A stretch of DNA of 42,449 bases from Gammaproteobacteria bacterium (GCA_007127715.1 SKYU01000074.1:1-42449), one strand, 5' to 3'. Counted from the stretch's first letter, positions 1 to 14,059 are shown. Notes: generated by a model not told the origin, from the letters alone. Numbers and translations are program-made.

Positions 1-428
1 CGCCGCCCCCGCCCCCGCCGGCAGAGCCGGAGCGCCCGTGTCCGGAGCCCCGGCCCGGGCAGCCGGTGGACGAAGACGGCTGCGCACTCGAGATCGAGCT
101 GCCGGGCGTGAATTTCGAGTTCGACTCGGCGCGACTGCTGGCCAGTTCCGAGCGGATCCTCGACGAGGCGGCCGAGATCCTCCAGCTGTATCCGTTCCTG
201 CGGGTCGAGGTCCAGGGGCATACCGACAGCCGTGGCAGCGCGGCCTACAACCAGCAGCTCTCGGAGCGCCGGGCGCAGGCGGTGCGCGACTACCTGATCT
301 CGCGGGGTGTGGCACCGGGTAACCTCACGGCCCGTGGCTACGGCGAAGAGCGCCCCATCGCCAGCAACGATACCGACGAGGGCCGGGCCCGCAACCGCCG
401 GGTCGTGCTGAGTTTCATCGTCGATTGA
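1..428 (+). CDS. OmpA-family C-terminal domain protein, 5'-truncated by window edge
   Basis: Frame is open to the left edge (PPPPPAEPERPCPEPRPGQPVDEDG...). OmpA/MotB-like peptidoglycan-binding signature: VNFEFDSARLLASSERILDEAA...VEVQGHTDSRGSAAYNQQLSERRAQAVRDYLISRGV...GYGEERPIASNDTDEGRARNRRV. Confidence 0.93.
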   Translation, partial: PPPPPPAEPERPCPEPRPGQPVDEDGCALEIELPGVNFEFDSARLLASSERILDEAAEILQLYPFLRVEVQGHTDSRGSAAYNQQLSERRAQAVRDYLISRGVAPGNLTARGYGEERPIASNDTDEGRARNRRVVLSFIVD

Positions 429-450
429 CGTGGTGCCAAGGCGCCATGAA

Positions 451-476
451 CCCCGGCTTCGGCCGGGGTTTTTTTT
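451..476 (+). terminator. Rho-independent terminator after OmpA-family gene
   Basis: CCCCGGC-TTCG-GCCGGGG (7-bp perfect stem, UUCG tetraloop) followed by T8. Confidence 0.93.
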
Positions 477-511
477 GCGTGGGTCGTGGCAATGACCGGA
501 CGGGCAGCGGG

Positions 512-1186
512 ATGGTGAGCGAGGCCAGGGGCGCGGAGCGGGCACGCCTGTGCTCTGGTGCGGCGGGCCTGGGCATCACGCTTGCGCCGGCCGTGGCCGA
601 GCAGCTTCTGGCGCTGCTGGATGAGCTTGCCCGCTGGAACCGGGCATACAACCTGACGGCCGTCCGTGAGCGCGCCGAGATGCTCACTCACCACCTGCTG
701 GACAGCCTGAGCGTGCTGCCCGCCCTGACCGGTGGCCGGGTGATCGATGTCGGTACCGGCGCGGGCTTTCCCGGGCTGGTGCTGGCGCTGGCCGATCCCG
801 ATCGCCGTTACACACTGCTCGACAGCAACGGCAAGAAGATCCGCTTCGTCGAGCATGCGCTGCGTACCTTCGGCATCCGGAATGCCTGCGCGGTCCAGTC
901 GCGGGTCGAGGACTACCGGCCGACGCCCGGCTTTGATACCGTCGTCGGCCGCGCGTTCGCCCCGACCGCGCGCTTTGCCGCCAGCTGCCGGCACCTGCTG
1001 GCCCCGGGCGGCGAGATCGTGATGATGAAGGGACGGCATGCCGTCAGCGAGCTCGCAGGGCTCCCGGGCGACTGGCGGGTCACCGTGGAGCCCGTGGAGG
1101 TCCCCGGCCTGCACGAGGCGCGCCACCTCGTGAGGCTGCGGCTTGCGGACGACGCGCCCGAATCTCCACTGCAGGAACGAACATGA
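512..1186 (+). CDS. rsmG: 16S rRNA (guanine527-N7)-methyltransferase RsmG (GidB)
   Basis: WNRAYNLTAVRERAEMLTHHLLDSLSVLP...VIDVGTGAGFPGLVLA motif. Start taken at ATG 512, downstream of the terminator; the ORF-track start at 425 would run through the terminator. Confidence 0.95.
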   Translation: MVSEARGAERARLCSGAAGLGITLAPAVAEQLLALLDELARWNRAYNLTAVRERAEMLTHHLLDSLSVLPALTGGRVIDVGTGAGFPGLVLALADPDRRYTLLDSNGKKIRFVEHALRTFGIRNACAVQSRVEDYRPTPGFDTVVGRAFAPTARFAASCRHLLAPGGEIVMMKGRHAVSELAGLPGDWRVTVEPVEVPGLHEARHLVRLRLADDAPESPLQERT

Positions 1187-1977
1187 CAAGAACCATTGCG
1201 GTGGCCAACCAGAAAGGCGGTGTCGGCAAGACGACCACGGCCATCAACCTGGCCGCTTCCCTGGCCGCCACCCGTCGGCGCGTGCTGCTGGTCGATCTGG
1301 ACCCGCAGGGCAACGCCACCATGGGCTGCGGTATCGGCAAGAACGATCTCGAGCGCACCAGCTGCGATGTGCTGCTGGGCGAGGCCACCGTCGCCGAGAC
1401 CGTGGTGGATGTCGAAGAAGGCGGTTTCCGGCTGCTGCCAGGTAACGACGACCTCACCACGGCCGAGGTCCAGCTGCTGCAGGAGATCGGCCGGGAGATG
1501 CGCCTGCGCAAGGCCCTGGAACCGGTGCGCGGCGACTACGATTACATCCTGGTCGACTGCCCCCCGTCGATCAACATGCTGACCCTGAACGCCCTGACCG
1601 CCGCCGACGGCGTGCTCATCCCCATGCAGTGCGAGTACTACGCGCTGGAGGGGCTGTCCGCGCTGGTGCGGACCATCGAACAGATCCGCGACAGCGTGAA
1701 CCCCGGCCTGCAGATCGAGGGTCTGCTGCGCACGATGTTCGACCCCCGCAACAACCTGGCCAACGAGGTCTCGGCCCAGCTGATCCAGCACTTCCGCGAC
1801 AAGGTCTACCGGACGGTCATTCCCCGGAACGTCCGTCTTGCCGAGGCGCCGAGTTTCGGCAAGCCCGCGCTCTACCATGACAAGTACTCGCGCGGGGCGC
1901 TGGCCTACCTGGCCCTGGCGGGGGAGCTCAATCGCCGCGAGGACGAGCGTCGCCGGGCGTCCGGGAGCAGCGAATGA
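1183..1977 (+). CDS. parA: Chromosome partitioning ATPase ParA (Soj)
   Basis: Deviant Walker A KGGVGKTTTAINLAASLA; LVDLDPQGNATMG; ATGA overlap with rsmG stop. Confidence 0.97.
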   Translation: MTRTIAVANQKGGVGKTTTAINLAASLAATRRRVLLVDLDPQGNATMGCGIGKNDLERTSCDVLLGEATVAETVVDVEEGGFRLLPGNDDLTTAEVQLLQEIGREMRLRKALEPVRGDYDYILVDCPPSINMLTLNALTAADGVLIPMQCEYYALEGLSALVRTIEQIRDSVNPGLQIEGLLRTMFDPRNNLANEVSAQLIQHFRDKVYRTVIPRNVRLAEAPSFGKPALYHDKYSRGALAYLALAGELNRREDERRRASGSSE

Positions 1978-2035
1978 GCTCGACCGGGCTCTGCTACACT
2001 ACCGCGCCTTTGCTGTCAGGCAGACAGGCTGAGCG

Positions 2036-2920
2036 ATGACATCCAGGAAAAAACGCCTCGGCCGCGGCCTCGACGCGCTGCTGGGGGGGCAGGCACCGCG
2101 GGCCGATCAGGCTGGGGGCGAAAGCGCGGACGGGGAGCTGCGGCGTATTCCGGTCGAGCATCTGCAGCGTGGCCGTTACCAGCCGCGCAGCGACATGCGC
2201 ACCGAGACGCTGGAGGAGCTCGCCCAGTCGATCGCCGCCCAGGGCGTGGTCCAGCCCATCGTTGTGCGGCCGATCCCGCAGACCCCGGCCGGCGTGCGTT
2301 ACGAGATCATCGCCGGGGAACGCCGCTGGCGGGCTGCCCAGCTGGCCGGTCTCGGCGAAGTGCCGGCGCTGGTGCGCGAGGTCCCCGACGAGGCGGCCGT
2401 CGCCATGGCGCTGATCGAAAACATCCAGCGCGAGAACCTCAACCCCCTCGAGGAGGCGCGTGCCCTGTCGCGGCTGATCGAGGAATTCGACATGACTCAC
2501 CAGGCCGCCGCCACAGCGGTCGGCCGTTCTCGCGCGGCGGTCAGCAACCTCCTGCGGCTGCTCGAGCTCGACGACGAGGTGAAGACCCGTGTCGAGCGTC
2601 GGGAGATCGAGATGGGGCACGCCCGGGCGCTGCTCGGGCTGCCGGCGCCAACCCAGCGCGAGGCGGCCCGGCAGGTCGTGAAGGGCCAGCTCTCTGTCCG
2701 CGCCACCGAGCAGCTCGCCCGCCGTCTGCAGAAAGGCGAGTCCCGACCGGCGACCCCACCGGCCCGTCCGGACCCCGACATCACGCGTCTGGAGACCGAT
2801 CTCGCCGACCGTCTCGGCGCGAGGGTCCGGCTCCAGCACGGCAAGGCCGGCGCGGGCCGGCTGGTGATCAGCTACCACAGCGTCGAGGAGCTCGAGGGCA
2901 TCCTGCGGCACATCCGCTGA
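2036..2920 (+). CDS. parB: Chromosome partitioning protein ParB (Spo0J)
   Basis: RLGRGLDALLG N-terminus, GERRWRAAQLAGL, ALIENIQRENLNPLEEA ParB box, HTH. Confidence 0.97.
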   Translation: MTSRKKRLGRGLDALLGGQAPRADQAGGESADGELRRIPVEHLQRGRYQPRSDMRTETLEELAQSIAAQGVVQPIVVRPIPQTPAGVRYEIIAGERRWRAAQLAGLGEVPALVREVPDEAAVAMALIENIQRENLNPLEEARALSRLIEEFDMTHQAAATAVGRSRAAVSNLLRLLELDDEVKTRVERREIEMGHARALLGLPAPTQREAARQVVKGQLSVRATEQLARRLQKGESRPATPPARPDPDITRLETDLADRLGARVRLQHGKAGAGRLVISYHSVEELEGILRHIR

Positions 2921-2946
2921 GCCCCATGGCCTGCCCTCGGCAACAA

Positions 2947-2975
2947 TTGAAGCAGTGCAACAAAGTCTATATACT
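2947..2975 (+). promoter_or_regulatory. Sigma70-type promoter for atp operon
   Basis: TTGAAG (2947-2952), 17-bp spacer, TATACT (2970-2975), just upstream of atpI; expected TSS about 2981-2983. Confidence 0.75.
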
Positions 2976-3014
2976 GCCGCGCCTCGGACAGGGCGGCAGG
3001 GCGACTTGATAGCC

Positions 3015-4176
<1,162 letters not shown>

Positions 4177-4215
4177 GCGCCTGCGGCGCCCGTCCCTTTC
4201 ACGCTTGTCTTTTAA

Positions 4216-4524
<309 letters not shown>

Positions 4525-4548
4525 GCCGGCGGATCCGTTCGGTCCTGA

Positions 4549-4572
4549 CACCATTACGGGCACCATTACGGG
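4549..4572. repeat. Perfect 12-bp tandem duplication in atpE-atpF spacer
   Basis: CACCATTACGGG x2 at 4549-4560 and 4561-4572. Confidence 0.98.
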
Positions 4573-4581
4573 AGCTGTAAC

Positions 4582-5055
4582 GTGCAAGTCAGTCTAGGCA
4601 CCCTCATCGCGCAGGGCATCTCTTTCTTCGTCTTCATCTACGTGACGATGAAGTTGGTGTGGCCGCCCTTGGTGAAGGCCATGGCCGAGCGACGCGCCAA
4701 GATCGCCGATGGCCTGGCTGCCGCAGAGCGTGGCAAGAGCGAGCTCGAGGAGGCCGGAACGCAGGCCGATGCCCTGGTTCGCGCCGCGCGTGATCAGGCC
4801 GCGGAAATTCTCGAGCAGGCCAACCGCCGTGCTGCCAGCATCGAAGCGGAAGCCAAGGCCGATGGCGAGCGCGAGCGCGAGCGTCAGCTTGCGGCCGCGC
4901 GCGCCGAGATCGAACAGGAACTCACCCGGGCGCGCGACGAACTGCGTGGCCAGGTGGCGACCATCGCCGTGACCAGCGCCGAGAAGATCCTCGGTCGCGA
5001 GATCGACGCGGGCAAGCACCGCGACATTCTCGATAAGCTGGCCACGCAGATCTGA
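4582..5055 (+). CDS. atpF: F0F1 ATP synthase subunit b
   Basis: N-terminal TM then long charged coiled coil with A/E/R content; position between atpE and atpH; GTG start. Confidence 0.95.
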   Translation: MQVSLGTLIAQGISFFVFIYVTMKLVWPPLVKAMAERRAKIADGLAAAERGKSELEEAGTQADALVRAARDQAAEILEQANRRAASIEAEAKADGERERERQLAAARAEIEQELTRARDELRGQVATIAVTSAEKILGREIDAGKHRDILDKLATQI

Positions 5056-5063
5056 GGCCGGTC

Positions 5064-5624
5064 ATGGCTGATCACAAGACCGTTGCCCGCCCCTACGCAA
5101 GCGCCCTGTTTCAGGTCGCACGCGAGCATGGCGAGCTCGCACGATGGTCTAACGCGCTGTCGGTGCTTGCATCCGCCCTGGGTGACGAAGGCCTCCAGGC
5201 GTGGCTGGACAGCCCGCGCATGACTGATGCCGAGCGCGTCGCCCTGCTGATGGATATCGCGCAGGCGGCAGATCCCGAAGCTGGCGCCGTGCTGGCCGAG
5301 GACCGCGGAGCCAACTTCCTGAAGCTGCTGGCGGAAAACGACCGCCTGGCGATACTGCCGGATGTCGCGCTGCTGTTCGAGGAACAGCGCCACCTGGAAG
5401 AAAACACCATGGACGTGACAATGGTCGCGGCCAGCGATGTGGACGATGCCACGAAGGCGGCCATCAGTGCGGCACTGGAATCGCGGCTGGGCCGCACGGT
5501 GCGCCTCTCGGTGACCGTGGATCCCGCCCTGCTGGGCGGGGCGGTCATTCGAGCCGACGATCTGGTGATCGACGCCTCGCTGAAGAGCCGGCTCGCCAAG
5601 CTCGCGACCTCACTCATTCGATAA
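5064..5624 (+). CDS. atpH: F0F1 ATP synthase subunit delta
   Basis: ARPYASALFQVARE N-terminus; C-terminal VDPALLGGAVIRADDLVIDASLKSRLAKL. Confidence 0.96.
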   Translation: MADHKTVARPYASALFQVAREHGELARWSNALSVLASALGDEGLQAWLDSPRMTDAERVALLMDIAQAADPEAGAVLAEDRGANFLKLLAENDRLAILPDVALLFEEQRHLEENTMDVTMVAASDVDDATKAAISAALESRLGRTVRLSVTVDPALLGGAVIRADDLVIDASLKSRLAKLATSLIR

Positions 5625-5642
5625 ATTCCCGAGGAATCCACC

Positions 5643-7187
5643 ATGGCCTTGAAGGCTTCTGAAATCAGCCAACTGATCAAGGAACGCATCGAGAAATTCG
5701 ACGCTGCGGCTGAGGCACGTGATGTCGGTACCGTCATCGGCGTCGCCGACGGCATCGTGCGTATCCATGGCCTGCGCGGCGTGGCCTACGGCGAGATGCT
5801 CGAGTTCCCGGGCGAGACCTACGGGATGGCGCTCAACCTCGAGCAGGACTCCGTGGGTGCCGTCATCCTCGGCAGCTACCAGCACATCTCCGAGGGCGAC
5901 GAGGTCAAGACCACCGGGCGCATCCTGGAGGTGCCGACGGGTGAGGCTCTGCTGGGTCGCGTCGTCGACTCACTCGGCAACCCCATCGACGGAAAGGGTC
6001 CGCTGAAAGGCGATCCGGTCATGTCGCCGATCGAGAAGATCGCCCCGGGGGTCATCGACCGTCAGTCCGTCTCCCAGCCGGTGCAGACGGGTCTCAAGGC
6101 CATCGATGCAATGGTACCCGTCGGCCGCGGCCAGCGAGAGTTGATCATCGGTGACCGTCAGACCGGCAAGACAGCCGTCGCCGTGGACGCGATCATCAAC
6201 CAGAAGGGCACGGGCATCAAGTGCATCTATGTGGCGGTCGGGCAGAAGAACTCTTCGGTCGCCAACGTGGTGCGGAAGCTCGAGGAAGAGGGCGCGATGG
6301 AGCACACCATCGTGGTTTCCGCCTCCGCCTCGATGTCCGCCGCGATGCAGTACATCGCGCCCTACTCGGGCTGCGCCATGGGCGAGTACTTCCGCGACCG
6401 TGGCCAGGATGCACTCATTATTTACGATGACCTGACCAAGCAGGCCTGGGCTTACCGGCAGGTGTCGCTGCTGCTGAAGCGCCCGCCCGGACGCGAAGCC
6501 TATCCGGGTGACGTCTTCTACCTGCACTCGCGTCTGCTCGAGCGCGCCGCGCGCGTGAACGCCGACTACGTCGAGAATTTCACCAACGGCGACGTCAAGG
6601 GCCAGACCGGCTCGCTCACGGCGCTGCCGATCATCGAAACCCAGGCGGGCGACGTCTCGGCGTTCGTGCCCACCAACGTGATTTCCATCACCGACGGGCA
6701 GATCTACCTCGAGACCGACCTGTTCAATGCGGGTATCCGACCCGCGATCAACGCAGGCCTCTCGGTCTCGCGCGTCGGCGGTGCTGCCCAGACCAAGATC
6801 ATCAAGAAGCTCGGTGGCGGTGTCCGCCTGGCGCTCGCACAGTATCGCGAACTCGCCGCTTTTGCCCAGTTCGCCTCGGACCTCGATGCCGCCACGCGCC
6901 GTCAGCTCGAGCGCGGTCGTCGGGTCACGGAACTGATGAAGCAGCCGCAGTACGCGCCGCTGTCCGTCGCCGAGATGGCCGTCTCGCTGTACGCCGTCAA
7001 CGAAGGCTTCCTCGATGATGTCGACGTCGAGAAGATCGTCGAGTGCGAGCGTGCCATGCACGCCCATGTGCGGGCGAACTTCGGCGAGCTGTTCGAGCGG
7101 ATCAATACCTCCGGTGACTACAACGATGAAATCGCCGACGGCCTGAAGCAGGCCATCAGTGACTTCAAGGCCAACGGCGCCTGGTAA
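5643..7187 (+). CDS. atpA: F0F1 ATP synthase subunit alpha
   Basis: [20 protein letters not shown]-loop; full-length 514 aa; [17 protein letters not shown]. Confidence 0.98.
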   Translation: MALKASEISQLIKERIEKFDAAAEARDVGTVIGVADGIVRIHGLRGVAYGEMLEFPGETYGMALNLEQDSVGAVILGSYQHISEGDEVKTTGRILEVPTGEALLGRVVDSLGNPIDGKGPLKGDPVMSPIEKIAPGVIDRQSVSQPVQTGLKAIDAMVPVGRGQRELIIGDRQTGKTAVAVDAIINQKGTGIKCIYVAVGQKNSSVANVVRKLEEEGAMEHTIVVSASASMSAAMQYIAPYSGCAMGEYFRDRGQDALIIYDDLTKQAWAYRQVSLLLKRPPGREAYPGDVFYLHSRLLERAARVNADYVENFTNGDVKGQTGSLTALPIIETQAGDVSAFVPTNVISITDGQIYLETDLFNAGIRPAINAGLSVSRVGGAAQTKIIKKLGGGVRLALAQYRELAAFAQFASDLDAATRRQLERGRRVTELMKQPQYAPLSVAEMAVSLYAVNEGFLDDVDVEKIVECERAMHAHVRANFGELFERINTSGDYNDEIADGLKQAISDFKANGAW

Positions 7188-7220
7188 GCGCGCCCGCGCG
7201 AATACGATCACGGGAATCCC

Positions 7221-9486
<2,266 letters not shown>

Positions 9487-9501
9487 GCGGGGTCCTGCAG
9501 C

Positions 9502-9924
9502 ATGGCCAGCATCCACGTCGACATCGTCAGTGCCGAGGGCGAGATCTTCGAAGGCGACGCCGCGATGGTCTTCGCGCCCGCGCGCGAAGGCGAGATCGGC
9601 ATTGCGCCGCGCCATGCGCCGCTGCTCACCACGCTGGTGCCGGGCGAGGTCCGGGTCCAGGCCGAGGATGGCGAGGAGCGGCTGTTCTTCGTCACCGGCG
9701 GCATCCTGGAGATCCAGGGCCATCTGGTCACCATTCTTGCCGAGACCGCGCTTCGCGCCGACGAACTCGATGAAGCCGCCGCCCTGGAAGCCAAGCAGCG
9801 GGCCGAACAGCTCCTGGCTGATCGGCCCGAGGGCATCGATCTTGCGCAGGCCCAGCAGGAACTTGTCGAGGCCGCGGCGCGCTACCAGGCCGCTCAGAAG
9901 CTCAAGGGCCGCGATCTCCGCTGA
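9502..9924 (+). CDS. atpC: F0F1 ATP synthase subunit epsilon
   Basis: VDIVSAEGEIFEGDAAMVFAPAREGEIGIAPRHAPLLTTL. Confidence 0.96.
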   Translation: MASIHVDIVSAEGEIFEGDAAMVFAPAREGEIGIAPRHAPLLTTLVPGEVRVQAEDGEERLFFVTGGILEIQGHLVTILAETALRADELDEAAALEAKQRAEQLLADRPEGIDLAQAQQELVEAAARYQAAQKLKGRDLR

Positions 9925-9990
9925 ACGGGCGCGGGCGCGCTGTGACCTGGCGCCCCCCACGCCAGCAGTGTCTGCGCTAACATCCCGCCC

Positions 9991-11382
9991 ATGACCGAAG
10001 TGACTCCGCTCAGCGTGGTCGTGCTCGCGGCCGGTGCGGGCAAGCGCATGCGCTCACCCCTGCCGAAAGTGCTCCAGCCTCTGGCAGGCCGGCCACTGCT
10101 CTCCCATGTGCTGCAGTGCGCTGATGCGCTGCGCCCTGATGCCATCCACGTCGTCTACGGCCACGGGGGCGAGGCGGTCCGCGCGCGCTTTGCCGATGTC
10201 GCCTCCCTGCGGTGGGTCGAGCAGGCCGAGCGCCTTGGCACCGGGCACGCGGTCGCCCAGGCCATTCCCGAGATTGCCGATCACCACAGGGTGCTGGTGC
10301 TCTGCGGCGACGTGCCGCTGCTCCAGCCCGACACGCTCGAGGCGCTGCTGAGCGGCAGCGCGCAGGGGGTGGGCGTGCTCACGGTCGAACTGCCCGATGC
10401 CACCGGCTACGGGCGCATCGTCCGCGACGCCGCGGGCCGGGTCACCGCCATCGTCGAGGAGCGCGACGCCGACGAGGCCACCCGGGCGCTTCGCGAGATC
10501 AACACCGGCGTGATCGCGGCCCCGGCCGCCCGGCTGCGGGGCTGGCTCTCCCGCCTGCGCAACGACAACGCCCAGGGGGAGTATTACCTCACCGACATCA
10601 TCGCCATGGCGGTCGCCGAGGGGATGCCGGTGGTCGGCATCCGTGCCGGCGATGCCGACGAGGTCGCGGGCATCAACACCCGCCAGCAGCTGGCCGATGC
10701 GGAGACCGCGCTCCGCCGCCGTGCCGCCCGCATGCTGATGGCGCAGGGCGCGATCCTCGCCGACCCCGCCCGCATCGACGTCCGTGGGGAAGTGACCGTG
10801 GGTCAGGACGTGTTCCTCGATGCCAATGTCACGCTCGAAGGGCGGGTCGAGCTGGGCGATGGCGTACGCGTCGGGCCGAACGTCGTGCTGCGCGACGTCA
10901 CCCTCGGCGCGGGTACCGAGGTCCACCCGTTTTCCCTGCTTGAGGGCGTGAGCTGCGGTACGCACTGCCAGCTCGGCCCCTACGCGCGCGTGCGGCCTGG
11001 CAGCCAGCTTGCCGACCGGGTGAAGATCGGCAATTTCGTCGAAGTGAAGAACAGCCGCCTGGCCGATGGCGCCAAGGCCAACCACCTGAGCTATGTGGGC
11101 GATGCGGAGGTCGGGCGTGACGTGAACATCGGTGCCGGCACCATCACCTGCAACTACGACGGCGCCAACAAGCATCGTACGGTTATTGGCGATGGCGCCT
11201 TCATCGGTTCGGGCGTCGAGCTCGTCGCCCCCGTGGAGATCGGTGCGGGCGCCACCATCGGCGCAGGCTCCACCATCGCCAAGGATGCCCCGGCGGGCCA
11301 GCTGACCCTTGCGCGCACCCGCCAGACCACCTTGCGCCACTGGCAGCGCCCCACCAAGAAGCGGCCCGACCCGGGCCCCTGA
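9991..11382 (+). CDS. glmU: Bifunctional UDP-GlcNAc pyrophosphorylase / GlcN-1-P N-acetyltransferase
   Basis: VVLAAGAGKRMRSPLPKVLQPLAGRPLL; hexapeptide repeats and NFVEVKNSRLADGAKANHLSYVGDAEVG. Confidence 0.98.
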   Translation: MTEVTPLSVVVLAAGAGKRMRSPLPKVLQPLAGRPLLSHVLQCADALRPDAIHVVYGHGGEAVRARFADVASLRWVEQAERLGTGHAVAQAIPEIADHHRVLVLCGDVPLLQPDTLEALLSGSAQGVGVLTVELPDATGYGRIVRDAAGRVTAIVEERDADEATRALREINTGVIAAPAARLRGWLSRLRNDNAQGEYYLTDIIAMAVAEGMPVVGIRAGDADEVAGINTRQQLADAETALRRRAARMLMAQGAILADPARIDVRGEVTVGQDVFLDANVTLEGRVELGDGVRVGPNVVLRDVTLGAGTEVHPFSLLEGVSCGTHCQLGPYARVRPGSQLADRVKIGNFVEVKNSRLADGAKANHLSYVGDAEVGRDVNIGAGTITCNYDGANKHRTVIGDGAFIGSGVELVAPVEIGAGATIGAGSTIAKDAPAGQLTLARTRQTTLRHWQRPTKKRPDPGP

Positions 11383-11400
11383 CACCCCTGCGGAGGCCCC

Positions 11401-13233
11401 ATGTGCGGCATCGTCGGAGCAATCGCTGAGCGTAACGTCGTGCCCATCCTGCTCGAGGGCCTGCGCCGCCTCGAGTATCGCGGCTACGACTCGGCCGGCC
11501 TCGCGGTCGTGCAGAATGCCACTCTGGAACGCCGTCGCAGGGTTGGCAAGGTCCGTGAACTGGAGGACGCGCTGTCCGCGGCGCCGCTGGCCGGCGCCAT
11601 CGGCATCGCCCACACGCGTTGGGCGACCCACGGCGCCCCTACCGAAGACAACGCCCACCCGCACATGTCGGCGCCCGGTGTCGCCGTGGTGCACAACGGT
11701 ATCATCGAGAACCATGCACTGCTGCGAGAGGAGCTGCAGCGCGCGGGCTTCACCTTTACCTCCGATACCGACACGGAAGTGATCGCCCATCGCGTCGAGC
11801 AGCATCGTCGCAGCAGCGGCGACCTCGTCTCAGCCGTTCGGGACACGGTCGCCGAACTCGACGGCGCCTACGCCCTGGTCGCCATGAGCGTGGCCGAACC
11901 CGACACGCTGGTCGCCGCGCGTGCCGGCTGCCCGGTGGTGATCGGTCTTGGCCTCGGCGAGAACTTCATCGCCTCGGACGTGGCTGCCCTGCTGCCGGTC
12001 ACCCGCCGGTTCATCTTTCTGGAGGAAGGAGACCTGGCGGTCGTCCGCCGGACCGCCATCGAGATCTTCGACGCCGCCGGCCACAAGGTCGAGCGCCCGG
12101 TCCGCGAAAGTGAGCTCGCCGCCGACGCGGTCGAGCGCGGGCGCTTCCGTCACTACATGCAGAAAGAGATCCACGAGCAGGCCGGGGCCGTCGCCCGGAC
12201 GCTCGCAGATCGCATCGATGGCGGACGGGTCGTCGCCGAGGCCTTCGGCGCCGAGGCCGCTACGCTCCTGGCCAAGGTGCGTCAGGTTCACATCGTCGCC
12301 TGCGGCACGAGCTACCACGCCGGCCTCACGGCCCGCTACCAGATCGAGGAGCTCTGCCGTATTCCCGTGAGTGTGGAGATTGCCAGCGAGTATCGATATC
12401 GCTCGCCCGTGGTGCCGGCCGATACGCTGTTCATCGCCATCTCCCAGTCAGGCGAGACCGCCGATACGCTGGCGGCACTGCGGCTGGCCAAGACTCTCGG
12501 CTACCTCTCGACGCTTGCGATCTGCAACGTGCCCGAGAGCTCCCTGGTCCGAGAGGCGGAGCTTTGCCTGATGACCCACGCCGGGCCCGAGATCGGTGTC
12601 GCCTCGACCAAGGCCTTCACCACCCAGCTGGCCGCGCTGGCTTTGCTGACCCTGGCGCTCGCCGCCGCCAACGGGACCAGCCCGGAGACCGAGCGTACGC
12701 TCACCACGCAGCTGGCCGAGCTGCCGGGCCTGATCGAGCAGACCCTCGCGCTGGACGAGGCTATCGCCAAACTGGCAGAAGCCTTCGTCGACAAACATCA
12801 CGCACTGTTTCTCGGCCGCGGTGCCCTGAACCCTGTGGCGATGGAAGGTGCGCTGAAGCTGAAGGAGATTTCCTACATCCACGCTGAGGCCTATCCCGCC
12901 GGCGAGCTCAAACACGGCCCCCTGGCCTTGGTGGATGAGGACATGCCCGTAGTCACGGTTGCACCAAACAACGAGCTGCTCGAGAAGCTGAAATCGAACC
13001 TGGAGGAGGTACGCGCCCGCGGAGGCCAGCTGTTCGTCTTTGCCGATCCGCGCGTGACCTTCGAATCCTCACCGGGCGTCACGGTCATGCGCCTGCCCGC
13101 GCATGCCGAGCCGCTGCAGGCGCCACTGCTCTACACGCTCCCGCTGCAGCTGCTGGCCTACCATGTCGCGGTGCTGAAGGGTACGGATGTCGACCAGCCG
13201 AGGAACCTCGCGAAGTCGGTGACGGTGGAGTAG
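11401..13233 (+). CDS. glmS: Glutamine--fructose-6-phosphate aminotransferase (isomerizing)
   Basis: [35 protein letters not shown]; two SIS domains; C-terminal [15 protein letters not shown]. Confidence 0.98.
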   Translation: MCGIVGAIAERNVVPILLEGLRRLEYRGYDSAGLAVVQNATLERRRRVGKVRELEDALSAAPLAGAIGIAHTRWATHGAPTEDNAHPHMSAPGVAVVHNGIIENHALLREELQRAGFTFTSDTDTEVIAHRVEQHRRSSGDLVSAVRDTVAELDGAYALVAMSVAEPDTLVAARAGCPVVIGLGLGENFIASDVAALLPVTRRFIFLEEGDLAVVRRTAIEIFDAAGHKVERPVRESELAADAVERGRFRHYMQKEIHEQAGAVARTLADRIDGGRVVAEAFGAEAATLLAKVRQVHIVACGTSYHAGLTARYQIEELCRIPVSVEIASEYRYRSPVVPADTLFIAISQSGETADTLAALRLAKTLGYLSTLAICNVPESSLVREAELCLMTHAGPEIGVASTKAFTTQLAALALLTLALAAANGTSPETERTLTTQLAELPGLIEQTLALDEAIAKLAEAFVDKHHALFLGRGALNPVAMEGALKLKEISYIHAEAYPAGELKHGPLALVDEDMPVVTVAPNNELLEKLKSNLEEVRARGGQLFVFADPRVTFESSPGVTVMRLPAHAEPLQAPLLYTLPLQLLAYHVAVLKGTDVDQPRNLAKSVTVE

Positions 13234-13236
13234 ACG

Positions 13237-13428
13237 GTGCAAGGATTGGAAACCGCGCACCTCCAGTGCCCTTGCTGCTGGGAGACCATCGAAGTGGTGG
13301 CCGACTGCTCGGTTGCCGAGCAGGAGTACGTGGAAGACTGCAGTGTCTGCTGTCGCCCCATCGTCATCACCCTGGTCTGCCACGACGGCGAACTCGTCGA
13401 ACTTTCGGGACGCTCCGAGGACGAATAG
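13237..13428 (+). CDS. CPXCG-motif cysteine-rich small protein
   Basis: CPCCWETIEVVADCSVAEQEYVEDCSVCCRPI: paired CxxC motifs typical of the CPXCG family. Confidence 0.85.
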   Translation: MQGLETAHLQCPCCWETIEVVADCSVAEQEYVEDCSVCCRPIVITLVCHDGELVELSGRSEDE

Positions 13429-13531
13429 ACCCTCTCCCTGATCGGCTGTACCGATCGCTCCGCTCGCCCCTCGACCGGGACCCGGCTTCGGTTAGACTGC
13501 AGAGCCTGACGGGTTCCAACGGAAATCGCCC

Positions 13532-14059
13532 ATGCCCTCTTCTCTCCAGGAACAGCTGCTGAAGGCCGGTCTGGTCCAGAAGGACAAGGCTCAGAAGCTT
13601 GCGCGCCAGCAGGCGAAGAAAAAGCGCCAGCGACCGGCAAGCGAAATCCCGGCCAAGACCTCCGCACGTGATGCAAAGCGGCTCGAGCGCGATCGGGCGT
13701 TGGCCGCCGAGCGAAATGCCAAGGCCCGCGCCCGCGAACGGGAACATCAGCTACGCCAGCTGATCGAGGCCCATCGTGTCGAGCGAAAGGGCGATCTCGC
13801 CTACGCGTTCACCCATGGCGGACGGGTCAAGCACCTGTACGTGGACGAGAGCCAACGCCGCCAGCTGGCCAGCGGCGCGCTGGCGGTGGTTCGCCTCGGC
13901 GCCCGCTTCGAACTCATCCCGCGGGCCGCGGTCGAACGTGTTCGTGAGCGCGCACCCGATGCGATCGTCCTCGATCATGCGTCCAAACCCGGCGAAAAAG
14001 ACGGCTCTGTGGCCCCCGGCTACGAGGGCTTCGAGGTCCCTGACGATCTGGTCTGGTAG
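13532..14059 (+). CDS. DUF2058 (YaiL-like) protein
   Basis: SLQEQLLKAGLVQKDKAQKLARQQAKKKRQR...; basic coiled N-terminus with the C-terminal fold typical of DUF2058. Confidence 0.85.
   Translation: MPSSLQEQLLKAGLVQKDKAQKLARQQAKKKRQRPASEIPAKTSARDAKRLERDRALAAERNAKARAREREHQLRQLIEAHRVERKGDLAYAFTHGGRVKHLYVDESQRRQLASGALAVVRLGARFELIPRAAVERVRERAPDAIVLDHASKPGEKDGSVAPGYEGFEVPDDLVW

Noticed and set aside
1995-2000. TACACT as -10 of a parB promoter
   Set aside because: No acceptable -35 at 16-18 bp; parB is probably co-transcribed with parA.
1183-2920. Search for parS (TGTTTCACGTGAAACA-like) near parAB
   Set aside because: Several CACGTG cores are present (for example near 17029 and 5717), but none has the flanking half-sites; no convincing parS found by eye.
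9947-9965. CTGGCG-loop-CGCCAG hairpin after atpC as atp operon terminator
   Set aside because: Short stem and no T-tract, so not supported as an intrinsic terminator.
11383-11400. glmS ribozyme upstream of glmS
   Set aside because: Only 18 nt separate glmU and glmS; no room, and the ribozyme is mainly found in Gram-positives.
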